A stretch of DNA of 33,377 bases from Variovorax sp. CAN15 (lineage in GTDB: Bacteria > Pseudomonadota > Gammaproteobacteria > Burkholderiales > Burkholderiaceae_C). Positions 26,001 through 33,377 of the stretch are shown one piece after another. The position numbers were made by a program, and so were the translations under genes. How positions within the stretch are numbered: position 1 is the first letter of the stretch; every line of letters starts with the position of its first letter. Under the pieces are notes generated by a model. That model had not been told where the DNA came from. It saw only the letters and a program-made list of their open reading frames with translations, and did not search any database. Location of the stretch: assembly GCF_030462475.1 (NCBI RefSeq), contig NZ_JASMRZ010000063.1:1-33377 (forward strand). The letters run 5' to 3'.

Positions 26001-26351
26001 GAGGCGCGGTACCGCGGCCGAGGCCGCAACCGGCTCCATGCCGCGCATCACCAGCTGGGCGACCAGTTCTTCCTGCGGGCGCTCGGCGAAATCTTCCAGC
26101 CACTGGTCGAGGCGTTCGCGCATCTCGCCGGCAGCCTTCTTCGTGAAGGTGATGGCCAGGATCTCGTGCGGCTCGCAGGCGGTGTCGCCTTCTTCGAGCA
26201 GCGCGCGCAGGATGCGCGAGACCAGCATCCAGGTCTTGCCCGCGCCGGCGCAGGCCTCGACCGCGACAGAGCGGCGTGGATCGCAAGCGACGGTGTAGAA
26301 GGCCTCGCGCGTGACGTGCCGGCCGTTGTGTTCGTAGGCTGCGCCGCTCAT
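23088..26351 (-). CDS. addA: AddA-like UvrD-family helicase/nuclease
   Basis: The 1087-aa protein is a superfamily 1A helicase: Walker A EACAGAGKT at 32-40, motif Ia ITFTKKAAGEM, motif II LLIDEFQDTNPLQ, motif III IVGDPKQSIYRFRRA, motif V VQLLTVHGAKGLE, and motif VI LYVAVTRARERL. A C-terminal PD-(D/E)XK nuclease domain has VWWVLDYKSA near residue 1035. With AddB it resects double-strand breaks and prepares RecA loading. It overlaps addB by 4 nt upstream and the flavoprotein gene by 4 nt downstream. Start at ATG 26351; the longer frame to 26882 is a shadow. Confidence 0.93.
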   Translation of the reverse strand: MSGAAYEHNGRHVTREAFYTVACDPRRSVAVEACAGAGKTWMLVSRILRALLEEGDTACEPHEILAITFTKKAAGEMRERLDQWLEDFAERPQEELVAQLVMRGMEPVAASAAVPRLKGLYRRLLEGGRPVQFRTFHAWFAGLLRNAPLAVLRELGLPSNYELLEDDAEARGHTWRPFFEAVTASKEALADYYAVVATHGRSQTAKALGEALSKRVEFSLADAENAVQHFSALHPTLEGLDEPTEALRGEPVRRRWLDRAAALGRESNKTPQKAAEAIIDVFGSGEPAGDALVAAFAHLRKNFFVATEDRLNKNLQKFPAAQEAEAELQVLCAAQAQHAAWLYQQRMTRLTRLLIAAFADVKRAHGWVDMNDVEQAAQLLLGQSALSGWVQERLDARIAHLLIDEFQDTNPLQWQALYGWLSAYTGAQGRAPRVFIVGDPKQSIYRFRRAEPQVFIAAKKFVREGLDGELLNCDHTHRNAQSVVGLVNAAMLAAQEAGEFDGYRAHTTERRDDGELLRLPAIDRDAVGGGTAEAAPADDGMLHWRDSLITPRVLPEEQLLQTECEQAARWVAQRIADGTQPSRIMVLARRRSRLSAMQDALRQRHIPVQQPEKNDLHDAPEVQDVVALIDALVSPAHDLSLARALKSPVFGIDDEALVQLALRQRERGPVSWFSLIQKDESLPPVLVEAGVRLKRWQRWLMTLPPHDALDAIFHDGDLLAKFGAAVPAAMRQSALANLRGVLSASLDIDGARFATPYALVRALRAGGVRAPTVTAPEAVQLLTVHGAKGLEADTVLMLDCDAPAPRAQTMGVLVEWKGSDSAPTRFVFLASEKTPPACAVALLEEEQRARHREELNGLYVAVTRARERLVLSSVKPARANEGSWWSRLQPLCEPTEADEPLVALPTEAGAGSFAMKRMPEAPEPAEQPSAKKAAATTVDARAAAFGQAMHRLLEWAVPGEPLPAAHVRAAAREFLLDAQQARGAAALAQRIRAGEGAWVWDDRRVDWHGNEVTLVHEGETLRIDRLVRERDSGVWWVLDYKSAARPEKDAALIAQMQRYRVAVQHAYPGATVRVAFLTGLGELVNLE

Positions 26352-28945
26352 TGCGTGTCGCCTCCAGTGGCTTCGACGCCCGGCGGCGGGGCCGCCTCGT
26401 CCCAGAAGTCCTTGCGGCACAGGCCCCGCGCGGCGCAGTAGTCGCAGACGGCGCCCTCGCCCAGCGGCGGCAGCGCCGCGCCCTGCGCGATGCGCCTGAA
26501 GTCTTCGATGATGCCGGCCACCAGCGCATCGCGCGCCTCGACCACGGCGGGCTGCTCGACGGTCTGCGTGCCGGCGGCCTTCTCGCCCACGTTGACGTAA
26601 GCCGCGCGCAGGGTGTCGTCGGCCACCAGCGCGGCGTAGAAGGCCAGCTGGGTGTCTTCTGTGGGGTCCTTCACGCGCTCCTTGCTGACGGCGGCGGACT
26701 CGGTCTTGTAGTCGATCACGAAGGCCTGGCCATCGGGCATGCGGTCGATGCGGTCGAGCCGGCCGATCAGGCGCAGGTCGCCCAGCGCCTGCTCCTTCCA
26801 GGGCTCGGACTCGGCGAAGACGGCGCCGGCCGCCTCGTGCCCTGTGAGCCAGGCGAGGTAGCCGTCGCGCACGGCGGGCCATGCGGCGGCGAAGGGCAGG
26901 AACTCGGCGTCGGAGAGTCCTAGTTCCTGCGTCGAAAGGCGGGCCGCCTCTTCGATGAAGGCGATGCGCTGCTGCGCATCCTGTGTCGGTGCTTCGGCCA
27001 GCGCCTCGTGGAAGTGGCCGAGCACGGCATGCAGCCAGTTGCCGAAGTCTCGCTTGTCGACCTCGGCATCGAGCTCGTCGGCGCTGCGCAGGCCAAGCTG
27101 GCGCAGCGCGAAAAAACGATAGGGGCAGCGGCGCAGGTCTTCGTAGACGCTGGTGGAGATGTTCTGCAGCGGCAGGAGCGCGCCGGAGGGCATCGGGTAG
27201 CCGGTCGGCTTGATGGCCACTTCGCGCGGCGTGCGCGGGTCGGCAGAGGGTTGCAGCGCGTGGTCGAGCTGAAGCGCCTGCACGAGCGGGCTGGGTCGCA
27301 CCGGCTCACCGCTGGCGTCCGAATGACGCCAGATGAGCTCGCACGAGGGGTTGCGCAGGGCCGCGGCCCAGGCTGCGCGCTGCGCGGTTTCGAGCGCCTC
27401 GCGCGACGGCAGGCCCAGCTCAAGGCGCTGGGCGGCGCTCCAGTTGCCGGGCGGTTCCGGCGACGCAGGCAGGCGGCGGTCGTCGCAGCCCGGCACGACC
27501 ACCGCGCCGAAGGAGCGGCCCAGCAGTTGGTAGAGAGGCAACACAACGACCCGCGGAGCTTCGTCCCCCGCCGGAGGCACGAAGCTGGCGTCCTCCAGCA
27601 CGTCGCGGACCCAGGCGGTGAACTCGGCCAGGGTGTGGCGGCCGCCGGGGAACTCGTCTTCGTCGTCGCCGTGCGCGCCGGCGTCGAGCCATAGCGCGCC
27701 GATCACCTTGCCGCCGGCCAAGTCCTCCTCGAGCAAGGCCCATTGGCCGCTGGCCTCCAGCAGTTCGCGCAGCGCGCGCAGCCATTCGGCCAACGGGCGC
27801 GAGCGGGCCATGGGCGCGCGGCGCACCTCGATGGCCTCGGTGAAGACGAGCAGCGCGCTGTCCTTGGACTTCTCGCTGCGGGTCATCAGGGCGCACCAGG
27901 TCGACCAGTCGCGCATGGCCTCCTGGCGCAGGCGGGCTTCGAGCGACTGGACGGCGGGCGCATCGCCGTCGGCGCCGCTCTTGAGCCATTCGAGCACCTG
28001 GTCGCTGGTGGCGTCGTGGGCGCAGGCGCGCAGCGCGCTCATCAGCGTTGCGGCGGCGCGGGTGGTCGAGAGCTTCCAGCCCGTTTCGTCGTGCGTGACG
28101 ACGCCCTGCGCGGCGAGCTGGGCGCTGATGCGGCGCGTGAGCGCGCGATCGGTCGCCACCAGCGCGACAGGTGCGCGGCCTTCGGCCAGGTGGCGCAGCA
28201 CGCAGGCGGCGGCAAGCTCGGCCTCGTCCTCGGGGTCGAGGGCAACGTGGGAGGCGCAGACCTGTGTGGGCGCGCCCGAAGGCACGAGCGAGAGATGAAG
28301 CGCGTGATCGCCCCACAGCTTGCAGAGCGACTGGGTGAGCGGATCGGCCTGGAAGCCTTCGAGCACGATCAGCGCGTCGACCTGGGCCCGCGTGGATTCG
28401 CGCTGCAGCACGTCGGTGGCATAGCCCGAGGTGGAGGTCCACGCGACGGCGATGCGGATCAGCGCGCTTTCGATGCGGAACCATTCCGACTCGCTGCCGG
28501 CATCGGCCACGCTCGCCGCGCGCCGGGCCCATTCGCCGCCGCGCTCCTCCGGCGTTACCGCCGCAGCCAGTGGGCCGAGCTGATAGGCAAGCTCGACGAC
28601 GCGCCCGGCCAGGGCGAAGCGCTCGGCATGGAAGCCCGCCTGCGAGAGCAGGGCCTGGGCCGTGACCAGGTCGCGCGCCATGTCATGGGCGATGTCGTAG
28701 CCCATCGGCACGAAGCCGCCCGCGCTGCGGGCCCAGTTGTGGGTGGTCTCGAATCGCGGCACGAAGCCGGGGCTGCCGCAGCGCGCCCACATGGCGCGCG
28801 CCACGCCCATCAGCTGCGCATAAGGCACCAGCACCACGGTTCGGGCGGCATGCAGCTGGCGTTCGGCGAGCGCGCGGACGATCCGCGCGACGACGCCGTC
28901 GGCTGGATCGCACCACAGGGCCTGCACGGGGTGGCCTTCGTTCAT
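26348..28945 (-). CDS. addB: AddB-like PD-(D/E)XK nuclease
   Basis: The 865-aa partner of AddA has an N-terminal region resembling a degenerate helicase without a Walker A motif (CDPADGVVARIVRAL). The C-terminal nuclease has SVYEDLRRCPYRFFALRQLG and IDYKTE near residues 740-747. The four iron-sulfur Cys typical of AddB-type nucleases are visible: Cys607 (RRCPYRFF) and Cys834, 837 and 843 (CDYCAARGLC). The protein is shorter than Bacillus AddB, as is common in proteobacteria. It is the first gene of the operon, divergent from trxA across 151 nt; no clear Shine-Dalgarno precedes ATG 28945. Confidence 0.9.
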   Translation of the reverse strand: MNEGHPVQALWCDPADGVVARIVRALAERQLHAARTVVLVPYAQLMGVARAMWARCGSPGFVPRFETTHNWARSAGGFVPMGYDIAHDMARDLVTAQALLSQAGFHAERFALAGRVVELAYQLGPLAAAVTPEERGGEWARRAASVADAGSESEWFRIESALIRIAVAWTSTSGYATDVLQRESTRAQVDALIVLEGFQADPLTQSLCKLWGDHALHLSLVPSGAPTQVCASHVALDPEDEAELAAACVLRHLAEGRAPVALVATDRALTRRISAQLAAQGVVTHDETGWKLSTTRAAATLMSALRACAHDATSDQVLEWLKSGADGDAPAVQSLEARLRQEAMRDWSTWCALMTRSEKSKDSALLVFTEAIEVRRAPMARSRPLAEWLRALRELLEASGQWALLEEDLAGGKVIGALWLDAGAHGDDEDEFPGGRHTLAEFTAWVRDVLEDASFVPPAGDEAPRVVVLPLYQLLGRSFGAVVVPGCDDRRLPASPEPPGNWSAAQRLELGLPSREALETAQRAAWAAALRNPSCELIWRHSDASGEPVRPSPLVQALQLDHALQPSADPRTPREVAIKPTGYPMPSGALLPLQNISTSVYEDLRRCPYRFFALRQLGLRSADELDAEVDKRDFGNWLHAVLGHFHEALAEAPTQDAQQRIAFIEEAARLSTQELGLSDAEFLPFAAAWPAVRDGYLAWLTGHEAAGAVFAESEPWKEQALGDLRLIGRLDRIDRMPDGQAFVIDYKTESAAVSKERVKDPTEDTQLAFYAALVADDTLRAAYVNVGEKAAGTQTVEQPAVVEARDALVAGIIEDFRRIAQGAALPPLGEGAVCDYCAARGLCRKDFWDEAAPPPGVEATGGDTQ

Positions 28946-29096
28946 TCAGTTCTATCGAGGGGTTGGAGAGCGCATCGTGCAAGGGCTTTGGCTATCGCCG
29001 CCATAGCGTCTCCGCACGGAACGCCACCCCTTGGTTTCTGTCACAATGACCAGCACTTTAGCTGCACCGAAACTCTCTGCGCACAAGGATCCACAC

Positions 29097-29429
29097 ATGG
29101 CCAGCGAACTCATCAAACACATCTCCGATTCCTCCTTCGAGGCCGACGTGCTCAAGTCCAGCCAGCCTGTTCTGGTCGACTACTGGGCCGAATGGTGCGG
29201 CCCCTGCAAGATGATCGCGCCCATCCTGGACGAAGTGTCGGCTGCATACGAAGGCAAGCTGCAGATCGCCAAGCTGAATGTGGACGAGAACCGCGACATC
29301 CCCGCCAAGTTCGGCATCCGCGGCATCCCCACCCTGATGCTGTTCAAGGACGGCCAGTTGGCTGCCACCAAGGTCGGCGCGATGAGCAAGGCCCAGCTCA
29401 CGGCCTTCATCGACCAGCAGCTCGCCTGA
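29097..29429 (+). CDS. trxA: Thioredoxin
   Basis: The 110-aa thioredoxin has the active site [10 protein letters not shown] and the cis-Pro segment [13 protein letters not shown]. It reduces protein disulfides in the cytoplasm, using thioredoxin reductase. The ATG at 29097 has AAGGA 7 nt upstream, so it is preferred over the open frame to 29031. The gene order trxA-rho is conserved in proteobacteria. Confidence 0.97.
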   Translation: MASELIKHISDSSFEADVLKSSQPVLVDYWAEWCGPCKMIAPILDEVSAAYEGKLQIAKLNVDENRDIPAKFGIRGIPTLMLFKDGQLAATKVGAMSKAQLTAFIDQQLA

Positions 29430-29441
29430 GCGACATTTCAA

Positions 29442-29477
29442 CCGGCCAGCGCGCAATGCGTTGGCCGGCGCGTTTTT
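29442..29477 (+). terminator. Terminator after trxA
   Basis: An 11-bp stem, CCGGCCAGCGC with GCGTTGGCCGG (one G-T pair) and a 5-nt loop, is followed by CGCG and TTTTT. It overlaps the candidate rho promoter. Confidence 0.8.
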
Positions 29478-29488
29478 CCTGTCATAAT
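29461..29488 (+). promoter_or_regulatory. Candidate rho promoter overlapping the trxA terminator
   Basis: TTGGCC (29461-29466), a 16-nt spacer and CATAAT (29483-29488) form a plausible sigma-70 promoter. It would give a leader of roughly 120 nt before rho. The -35 is part of the terminator's 3' stem. Confidence 0.4.
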
Positions 29489-29596
29489 CACGCCCAGATC
29501 ACCGGTCCTTCCACTCAAAGGCAACCGGTTCGAGTTCCCCGGTTGGTGAGGCAGTTCTAGCTTCACGTTCAACCTCCCCCCGTTTTCCGTTCGATT

Positions 29597-29610
29597 ACCC
29601 CGCGAGGGGT
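29597..29610 (+). promoter_or_regulatory. Hairpin covering the rho Shine-Dalgarno
   Basis: ACCCC-GCGA-GGGGT is a perfect 5-bp stem closed by a GNRA tetraloop. The 3' arm (GAGGGG, 29604-29609) is the only Shine-Dalgarno-like sequence before the rho ATG at 29617. A second pairing, AACCGG with CCGGTT, is possible around 29522-29545. This suggests leader-mediated control, in keeping with known rho autoregulation. Confidence 0.5.
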
Positions 29611-29616
29611 CATTCC

Positions 29617-30882
29617 ATGCACTTAAACGAACTCAAGGCACTCCACGTGTCTGAAGTCCTCAAGCAGGCTGAAGCGCTCGAGATCGAAAACGTCGGCCGC
29701 ATGCGCAAGCAGGAGCTGATGTTTGCGATCATCAAGAAGCGCGCCAAAGCCGGCGAGCAGGTCTTCGCCGACGGCGTGCTCGAAATACTGCCCGATGGCT
29801 TCGGCTTCCTGCGCAGCCCCGACACCAGCTTCACGGCCAGCACCGACGACATCTACATCTCGCCCAGTCAGGTGCGCCGCTTCAACCTGCACACCGGCGA
29901 CATGATCGAAGGCGAGGTGCGCACGCCCAAGGACGGCGAGCGCTACTTCGCGCTGACCAAGCTCGACAAAGTCAACGACGGCCCACCCGAGCAGAACAAG
30001 CACAAGGTGATGTTCGAGAACCTGACGCCGCTGTTCCCCAAGGAGCAGATGAAGCTCGAGCGCGACGGCATCAAGGGCGACGAGAACATCACGGGCCGCA
30101 TCATCGACATCATCGCCCCCATCGGCAAAGGCCAGCGCGCCCTGCTCGTCGCGCCGCCCAAGAGCGGCAAGACGGTGATGATGCAGCACATCGCACACGC
30201 CATCAGCGCCAACTACCCGGACGTCCACATGATGGTGCTGCTCGTGGACGAGCGCCCCGAAGAAGTGACCGAAATGCAGCGCACGGTGAAGGGCGAGGTC
30301 ATTGCCTCGACCTTCGACGAGCCCGCCGCGCGCCACGTGCACGTGGCCGAAATGGTGATCGAGCGCGCCAAGCGACTGGTCGAGCTCAAGAAGGACGTGG
30401 TGATCCTGCTCGACTCCATCACCCGCCTGGCCCGCGCCTACAACAACGTCGTGCCCTCGTCGGGCAAGGTGCTGACCGGCGGTGTCGATTCCAATGCGCT
30501 GCAGCGTCCCAAGCGCTTCCTGGGCGCCGCGCGCAACGTGGAAGAAGGCGGCTCGCTGACCATCATCGGCACCGCGCTGATCGACACCGGCAGCCGCATG
30601 GACGAAGTGATCTTCGAAGAGTTCAAGGGCACCGGCAACTCGGAAATCCACCTCGACCGCCGCCTGTACGAAAAGCGCGTGTTCCCTTCGATCCAGCTCA
30701 ACCGCAGCGGCACGCGTCGCGAAGAACTGCTGCTGGCCCCCGAGATCCTCCAGAAGACCCGCATCCTGCGCCAGCTCATGTACAACATGGACGAGATCGA
30801 GTCGATGGAGCTGATGCTCAAGAACATGAAGGCGACGAAGACCAATGTCGAGTTCTTCGACATGATGCGTCGCGGCGGCTGA
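29617..30882 (+). CDS. rho: Transcription termination factor Rho
   Basis: The 421-aa hexameric RNA helicase has the N-terminal helical part [20 protein letters not shown], the RNA-binding OSB fold with [10 protein letters not shown], and the ATPase domain with Walker A APPKSGKT (179-186), [15 protein letters not shown], the Walker B region [17 protein letters not shown]-loop [12 protein letters not shown], and R-loop region [16 protein letters not shown]. It has no large insertion and is the length of the E. coli protein. It is followed by a strong terminator. Confidence 0.99.
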   Translation: MHLNELKALHVSEVLKQAEALEIENVGRMRKQELMFAIIKKRAKAGEQVFADGVLEILPDGFGFLRSPDTSFTASTDDIYISPSQVRRFNLHTGDMIEGEVRTPKDGERYFALTKLDKVNDGPPEQNKHKVMFENLTPLFPKEQMKLERDGIKGDENITGRIIDIIAPIGKGQRALLVAPPKSGKTVMMQHIAHAISANYPDVHMMVLLVDERPEEVTEMQRTVKGEVIASTFDEPAARHVHVAEMVIERAKRLVELKKDVVILLDSITRLARAYNNVVPSSGKVLTGGVDSNALQRPKRFLGAARNVEEGGSLTIIGTALIDTGSRMDEVIFEEFKGTGNSEIHLDRRLYEKRVFPSIQLNRSGTRREELLLAPEILQKTRILRQLMYNMDEIESMELMLKNMKATKTNVEFFDMMRRGG

Positions 30883-30899
30883 GCAACACGCTCTTGCGC

Positions 30900-30937
30900 A
30901 AAAGCGCGTTGGCCCTTGCGGGTCAACGCGCTTTTTT
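30900..30937. terminator. Bidirectional terminator between rho and the oxidoreductase gene
   Basis: AAAAGCGCGTTG pairs with CAACGCGCTTTT, with an inner GCCC/GGGT extension. There is a T-run after the plus-strand stem and an A-run before it, so it can serve both convergent genes. The oxidoreductase stop codon begins at its last base. Confidence 0.9.
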
Positions 30938-32004
30938 CATGGGCGCCGTGTTGGCAAGGCGCGGCCTTCAAGTGCGCTTTGGCGGCCGAGGTCGAGCAGT
31001 TCCATCAGCTCGACAGCCTGTTCGGGCGGCACCGGATTCGGGCCGCGGCCGAGGATGGCGTCGCGCACTGCGGCGTAGTAGTTGACATAGTTTCCGGGAT
31101 GCGTGGGAACGCTGCGCCTGGCAGGTACCCCGTTGCTGTCGATCAGCGTGAGTTCGCCATCCAGCGGATCGGCGCCCCAACCTTCCGTCGGCGGCCTCTG
31201 CCCTGCGCGCAGCGCATCTTCCTGGGTATCGACGCCATGCTTGACGTAGCTTCCGCGCGTGCCGTGCACGATGTAGCGTGGCGCGGCATGCGCCGCCAGC
31301 GTCGTCGAATGCAGCACCACGCGCAGCGGCGCATGCGGCCCCGTCTCATAGCGCAGCACGGCATGGAAGTAGTCCTCGACCACGGCGCCGTCGCGCAGGA
31401 CCGCGGTGTCGAGCTGGATCGTGTCGGGGCGGCTGAAAAGCTGCACCGCCTGGTCGATCAGATGGGAACCCAGGTCGACCCAGAGGCCCGAGCCGGGCAC
31501 CGCCTGTTCGCGCCAGCGCTCCTTCACTTCGGGACGGAAACGGTCGAAATGGGACTCCAGGTACACCGGGCGACCCAACTCGCCGGAGGAGAGGAGTTTC
31601 TTGAGCGTCAGAAAATCGGAATCGAAGCGGCGGTTCTGGTAGACCGCCAAGAGGCGATTGTTGCGTTTCGACAACAATTCAAGCTCCCTCGCCTCGGCCA
31701 CGTCCAGCGTGAAGGGCTTGTCGACCACCACGTGCTTGCCGGCCTCCAGCGCCGCCTTGGCGACCGGATGGTGCTGGGCATTGGGGGTGGCGACCACGAT
31801 CAAGTCGATGTCGGCGCGACCCACAAGCGCGGAAACGTCGGGAACGACCGCCGCGCCGGGCCAGTCTGCATGCACCTTGTGCGGCTGCGAGCTGGCCACG
31901 GCTGCCAGCTCCAGCCCCGGAACGGCTGACAGAACGGGAGCGTGGAAGGTCTGGCCGGCAAATCCATAGCCGACAAGGCCCACGCGCAGGGCTGTGGAAG
32001 TCAT
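30937..32004 (-). CDS. Gfo/Idh/MocA-family oxidoreductase
   Basis: The 355-aa NAD(P)-dependent oxidoreductase has the Rossmann motif [16 protein letters not shown] at the N-terminus, [20 protein letters not shown], the catalytic-Lys motif [11 protein letters not shown], and the C-terminal sheet domain with [17 protein letters not shown]. The last segment carries the D-x-x-x-H pair typical of the active site. Members act on sugars, inositols or biliverdin; the substrate here is unknown. The start is ATG 32004. It sits on the opposite strand between rho and rpmE2. Confidence 0.92.
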   Translation of the reverse strand: MTSTALRVGLVGYGFAGQTFHAPVLSAVPGLELAAVASSQPHKVHADWPGAAVVPDVSALVGRADIDLIVVATPNAQHHPVAKAALEAGKHVVVDKPFTLDVAEARELELLSKRNNRLLAVYQNRRFDSDFLTLKKLLSSGELGRPVYLESHFDRFRPEVKERWREQAVPGSGLWVDLGSHLIDQAVQLFSRPDTIQLDTAVLRDGAVVEDYFHAVLRYETGPHAPLRVVLHSTTLAAHAAPRYIVHGTRGSYVKHGVDTQEDALRAGQRPPTEGWGADPLDGELTLIDSNGVPARRSVPTHPGNYVNYYAAVRDAILGRGPNPVPPEQAVELMELLDLGRQSALEGRALPTRRP

Positions 32005-32018
32005 TGGGAGCCTTCGGT

Positions 32019-32048
32019 TTGCTCGAAAATGGGGCAGTATGCGATAAT
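32019..32048 (+). promoter_or_regulatory. Candidate rpmE2 promoter
   Basis: TTGCTC (32019-32024), an 18-nt spacer and GATAAT (32043-32048) lie upstream of rpmE2. The leader would be about 130 nt and holds a hairpin (CAGGC-agctt-cGCCTG) of unknown role. Confidence 0.5.
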
Positions 32049-32186
32049 CGCTGGCTCCGCGAAAAGTGCGGTCAGGCAGCTTCGCCTGGCTCCTCGGGTC
32101 TTCCCCGGGGCAGCGCGCCAATCCCGGCACGCTGGTGGCTCTCGCATCGACCGCGCATTGATTCCAAAAGCGCAAAAGGAAACACC

Positions 32187-32456
32187 ATGGCAAAAGAAGG
32201 CATCCACCCGAATTACCGCGAAGTCCTGTTCGTCGACATGTCGAACGGCTTCAAGTTCGTGACCCGTTCGTGCGCGAACACCAAGGAAATGGGCAAGACC
32301 GACGACGGCCGCGAACTGCCGCTGTTCAAGCTCGATACCACGAGCGAATCGCACCCGTTCTACACCGGCACGCAGAAGTCGGTCGACAACATGGGCGGCC
32401 GCGTCGAGAAGTTCCGCAACCGCTTCGGCAAGACCACCGGCGCCGCCTCGAAGTAA
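32187..32456 (+). CDS. rpmE2: Ribosomal protein L31 type B
   Basis: The 89-aa protein has the L31 start [20 protein letters not shown], the middle [20 protein letters not shown], and the closing [11 protein letters not shown] with VEKFRNRFG. The CxxC zinc ligands of type A L31 are missing (one Cys only), so this is the zinc-independent form. A good ribosome site (AAAGGA) precedes the ATG at 32187. It is a large-subunit protein at the subunit interface. Confidence 0.97.
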   Translation: MAKEGIHPNYREVLFVDMSNGFKFVTRSCANTKEMGKTDDGRELPLFKLDTTSESHPFYTGTQKSVDNMGGRVEKFRNRFGKTTGAASK

Positions 32457-32476
32457 GGCTCGCGCTTTTGCGTCGA

Positions 32477-32507
32477 GGGCAGCCCGGTTTACCGCGCTGC
32501 CCTTTTT
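32477..32507 (+). terminator. Terminator after rpmE2
   Basis: GGGCAGC pairs with GCTGCCC across a 12-nt loop, followed by TTTTT. Confidence 0.85.
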
Positions 32508-32535
32508 CTTTCCCACTCCCGCCTTTGCCCACCAC

Positions 32536-33377
32536 TTGAACCAGCCCACCCCCGCGATCGTTGCCCAGAGCGCCGTGCGCCGGCTGCCGCGCATCGCGTT
32601 GCTTCTGCTCTGCGCGGCCTATCTGCTGCCTGGGCTGGTTGGCCGGGGTCCGTGGAAGAGCGCCGACATCTCTGCCTTCGGCTACATGGCCGAGTTGGCT
32701 CGCAGCACCGAAGGCATCGCACGCTGGCTCGACCCGATGCTGTTGGGCCTGCGGCCGGAAACGCCCGCCCTGGTCCCGTATTGGATCGGCGCCGTGGCCA
32801 TCAAGATCGCCCCCGCGTGGCTCAACCCTGATCTGGCTGTTCGTATCGCGTTCGCGTTCCTGCTCTGGGGCACCTTCACGGCCACCTGGTACGCCGTGTA
32901 CTACCTGGCCCGCACGGCACGCGCTCAGCCCGTGGCCTTTGCCTTCGGAGGAGAAGCCCGGCCGACCGATTACGCGCGAGCCATTGCCGATGGCGGCCTG
33001 CTGGCGCTGATCGCCTGCCTCGGCCTCGCACAGCTCGGCCACGAGACAACACCCGCGCTGGCCCAGCTCTTCTTTGCCTCGAGCCTCTTCTATGGCGTGG
33101 CCGCACTGCCCTATCGCCGGGCCGGCCCGGTGACCGCGCTGGCCGTGGGCACCATGGGCATCACGCTGAGCGGCGCGCCCACCGTCGGGCTCGCGCTGGC
33201 CATCGGCTGCGTAATCTACGTCGCATACGAGCGCAGGCTGGCGGCCCGGTCCGCCAGCGAAGACTTCGGCATCGACGATGAGAGCGTCGGCCCAGGCTAC
33301 ACGCGGGGAGCCCTTCTCACGATGATCGGCATCACCGCGCTCGCCGCGGTGATGGTCTTCAGCCTGAAGCTACCGAC
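32536..33377 (+). CDS. Polytopic membrane protein, ArnT/PMT-like glycosyltransferase, 5' part
   Basis: A frame open to the right edge (280 codons seen) begins most plausibly at TTG 32536 (MNQPTPAIVAQSAVRRLPRI); no Shine-Dalgarno is clear. It is rich in transmembrane helices: LALLLLCAAYLLPGLV-like first helix, then GRGPWKSADISAFGYMAELA as a periplasmic loop with acidic residues, then several further helices (LAVRIAFAFLLWGTFTATWY; GGLLALIACLGLAQLG; LALAIGCVIYVAYE). The first-loop pattern G-x-x-PW-K-x-x-D resembles lipid-linked-sugar glycosyltransferases of the ArnT/PMT family (GT-83/GT-39), which transfer a sugar from a polyprenyl carrier on the periplasmic side. The C-terminus is outside the window, so this is a moderate call. 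Confidence 0.6.
   Translation, partial: MNQPTPAIVAQSAVRRLPRIALLLLCAAYLLPGLVGRGPWKSADISAFGYMAELARSTEGIARWLDPMLLGLRPETPALVPYWIGAVAIKIAPAWLNPDLAVRIAFAFLLWGTFTATWYAVYYLARTARAQPVAFAFGGEARPTDYARAIADGGLLALIACLGLAQLGHETTPALAQLFFASSLFYGVAALPYRRAGPVTALAVGTMGITLSGAPTVGLALAIGCVIYVAYERRLAARSASEDFGIDDESVGPGYTRGALLTMIGITALAAVMVFSLKLP

Noticed and set aside
29520..29546. Riboswitch in the rho leader
   Set aside because: Only short complementary segments (AACCGG/CCGGTT) and no recognised aptamer motif; Rho autoregulation explains a leader equally well.

Overview
The window is a high-GC beta-proteobacterial chromosome segment, most likely from Comamonadaceae (a Variovorax-like member of Burkholderiales). This rests on codon usage, on the dnaX-ybaB-recR block beside the 4.5S RNA, on trxA-rho with rpmE2 close by, on gloB-mltD, and on the abundance of ABC uptake systems. 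It is mostly ordinary chromosome. There are no tRNAs or rRNAs, no CRISPR, and no recognisable transposase, integrase or phage gene.

Left part (1-5.4 kb, minus strand): an operon of two amino-acid-type ABC permeases, a periplasmic binding protein and an ABC ATPase, followed by genes matching the 2-ketogluconate pathway: kguE-like TIM-barrel isomerase, kguK-like sugar kinase and kguD-like 2-hydroxyacid dehydrogenase. Its upstream region carries a perfect 14-bp LacI-family palindrome (5317-5330) identical to the PtxS operator of Pseudomonas. The dehydrogenase breaks off after about 125 codons, where the sequence changes abruptly into an internal piece of a biotin carboxylase (1-163).

5.4-11.6 kb: a divergent CorA-like GMN-motif membrane protein, a small unknown protein, a metallophosphoesterase flanked by two copies of a roughly 76-nt element that looks like a small RNA with its own terminator, a frameshifted tannase/feruloyl-esterase lipoprotein gene, and a divergent MarR regulator with a perfect inverted-repeat operator between them. 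Next come an isochorismatase C-terminus and a methyltransferase N-terminus joined out of frame (near 11,460), a second abrupt gene-to-gene junction.

11.6-21.8 kb: gloB-mltD (overlapping), an LtrA-family membrane protein, a NitT/TauT-type ABC transporter, a MAPEG protein, recR, ybaB and dnaX, and the 4.5S SRP RNA gene on the plus strand. dnaX contains an A9 slippery run placed exactly where a short gamma subunit would be made.

21.8-33.4 kb: a three-gene operon with 4-nt overlaps (AddB-like nuclease, AddA-like helicase-nuclease, HI0933/YhiN-type flavoprotein), divergent trxA, rho with a structured leader, a Gfo/Idh/MocA oxidoreductase on the opposite strand, rpmE2 (zinc-free L31), and the start of a multi-spanning membrane protein resembling a lipid-linked glycosyltransferase that runs off the right edge.
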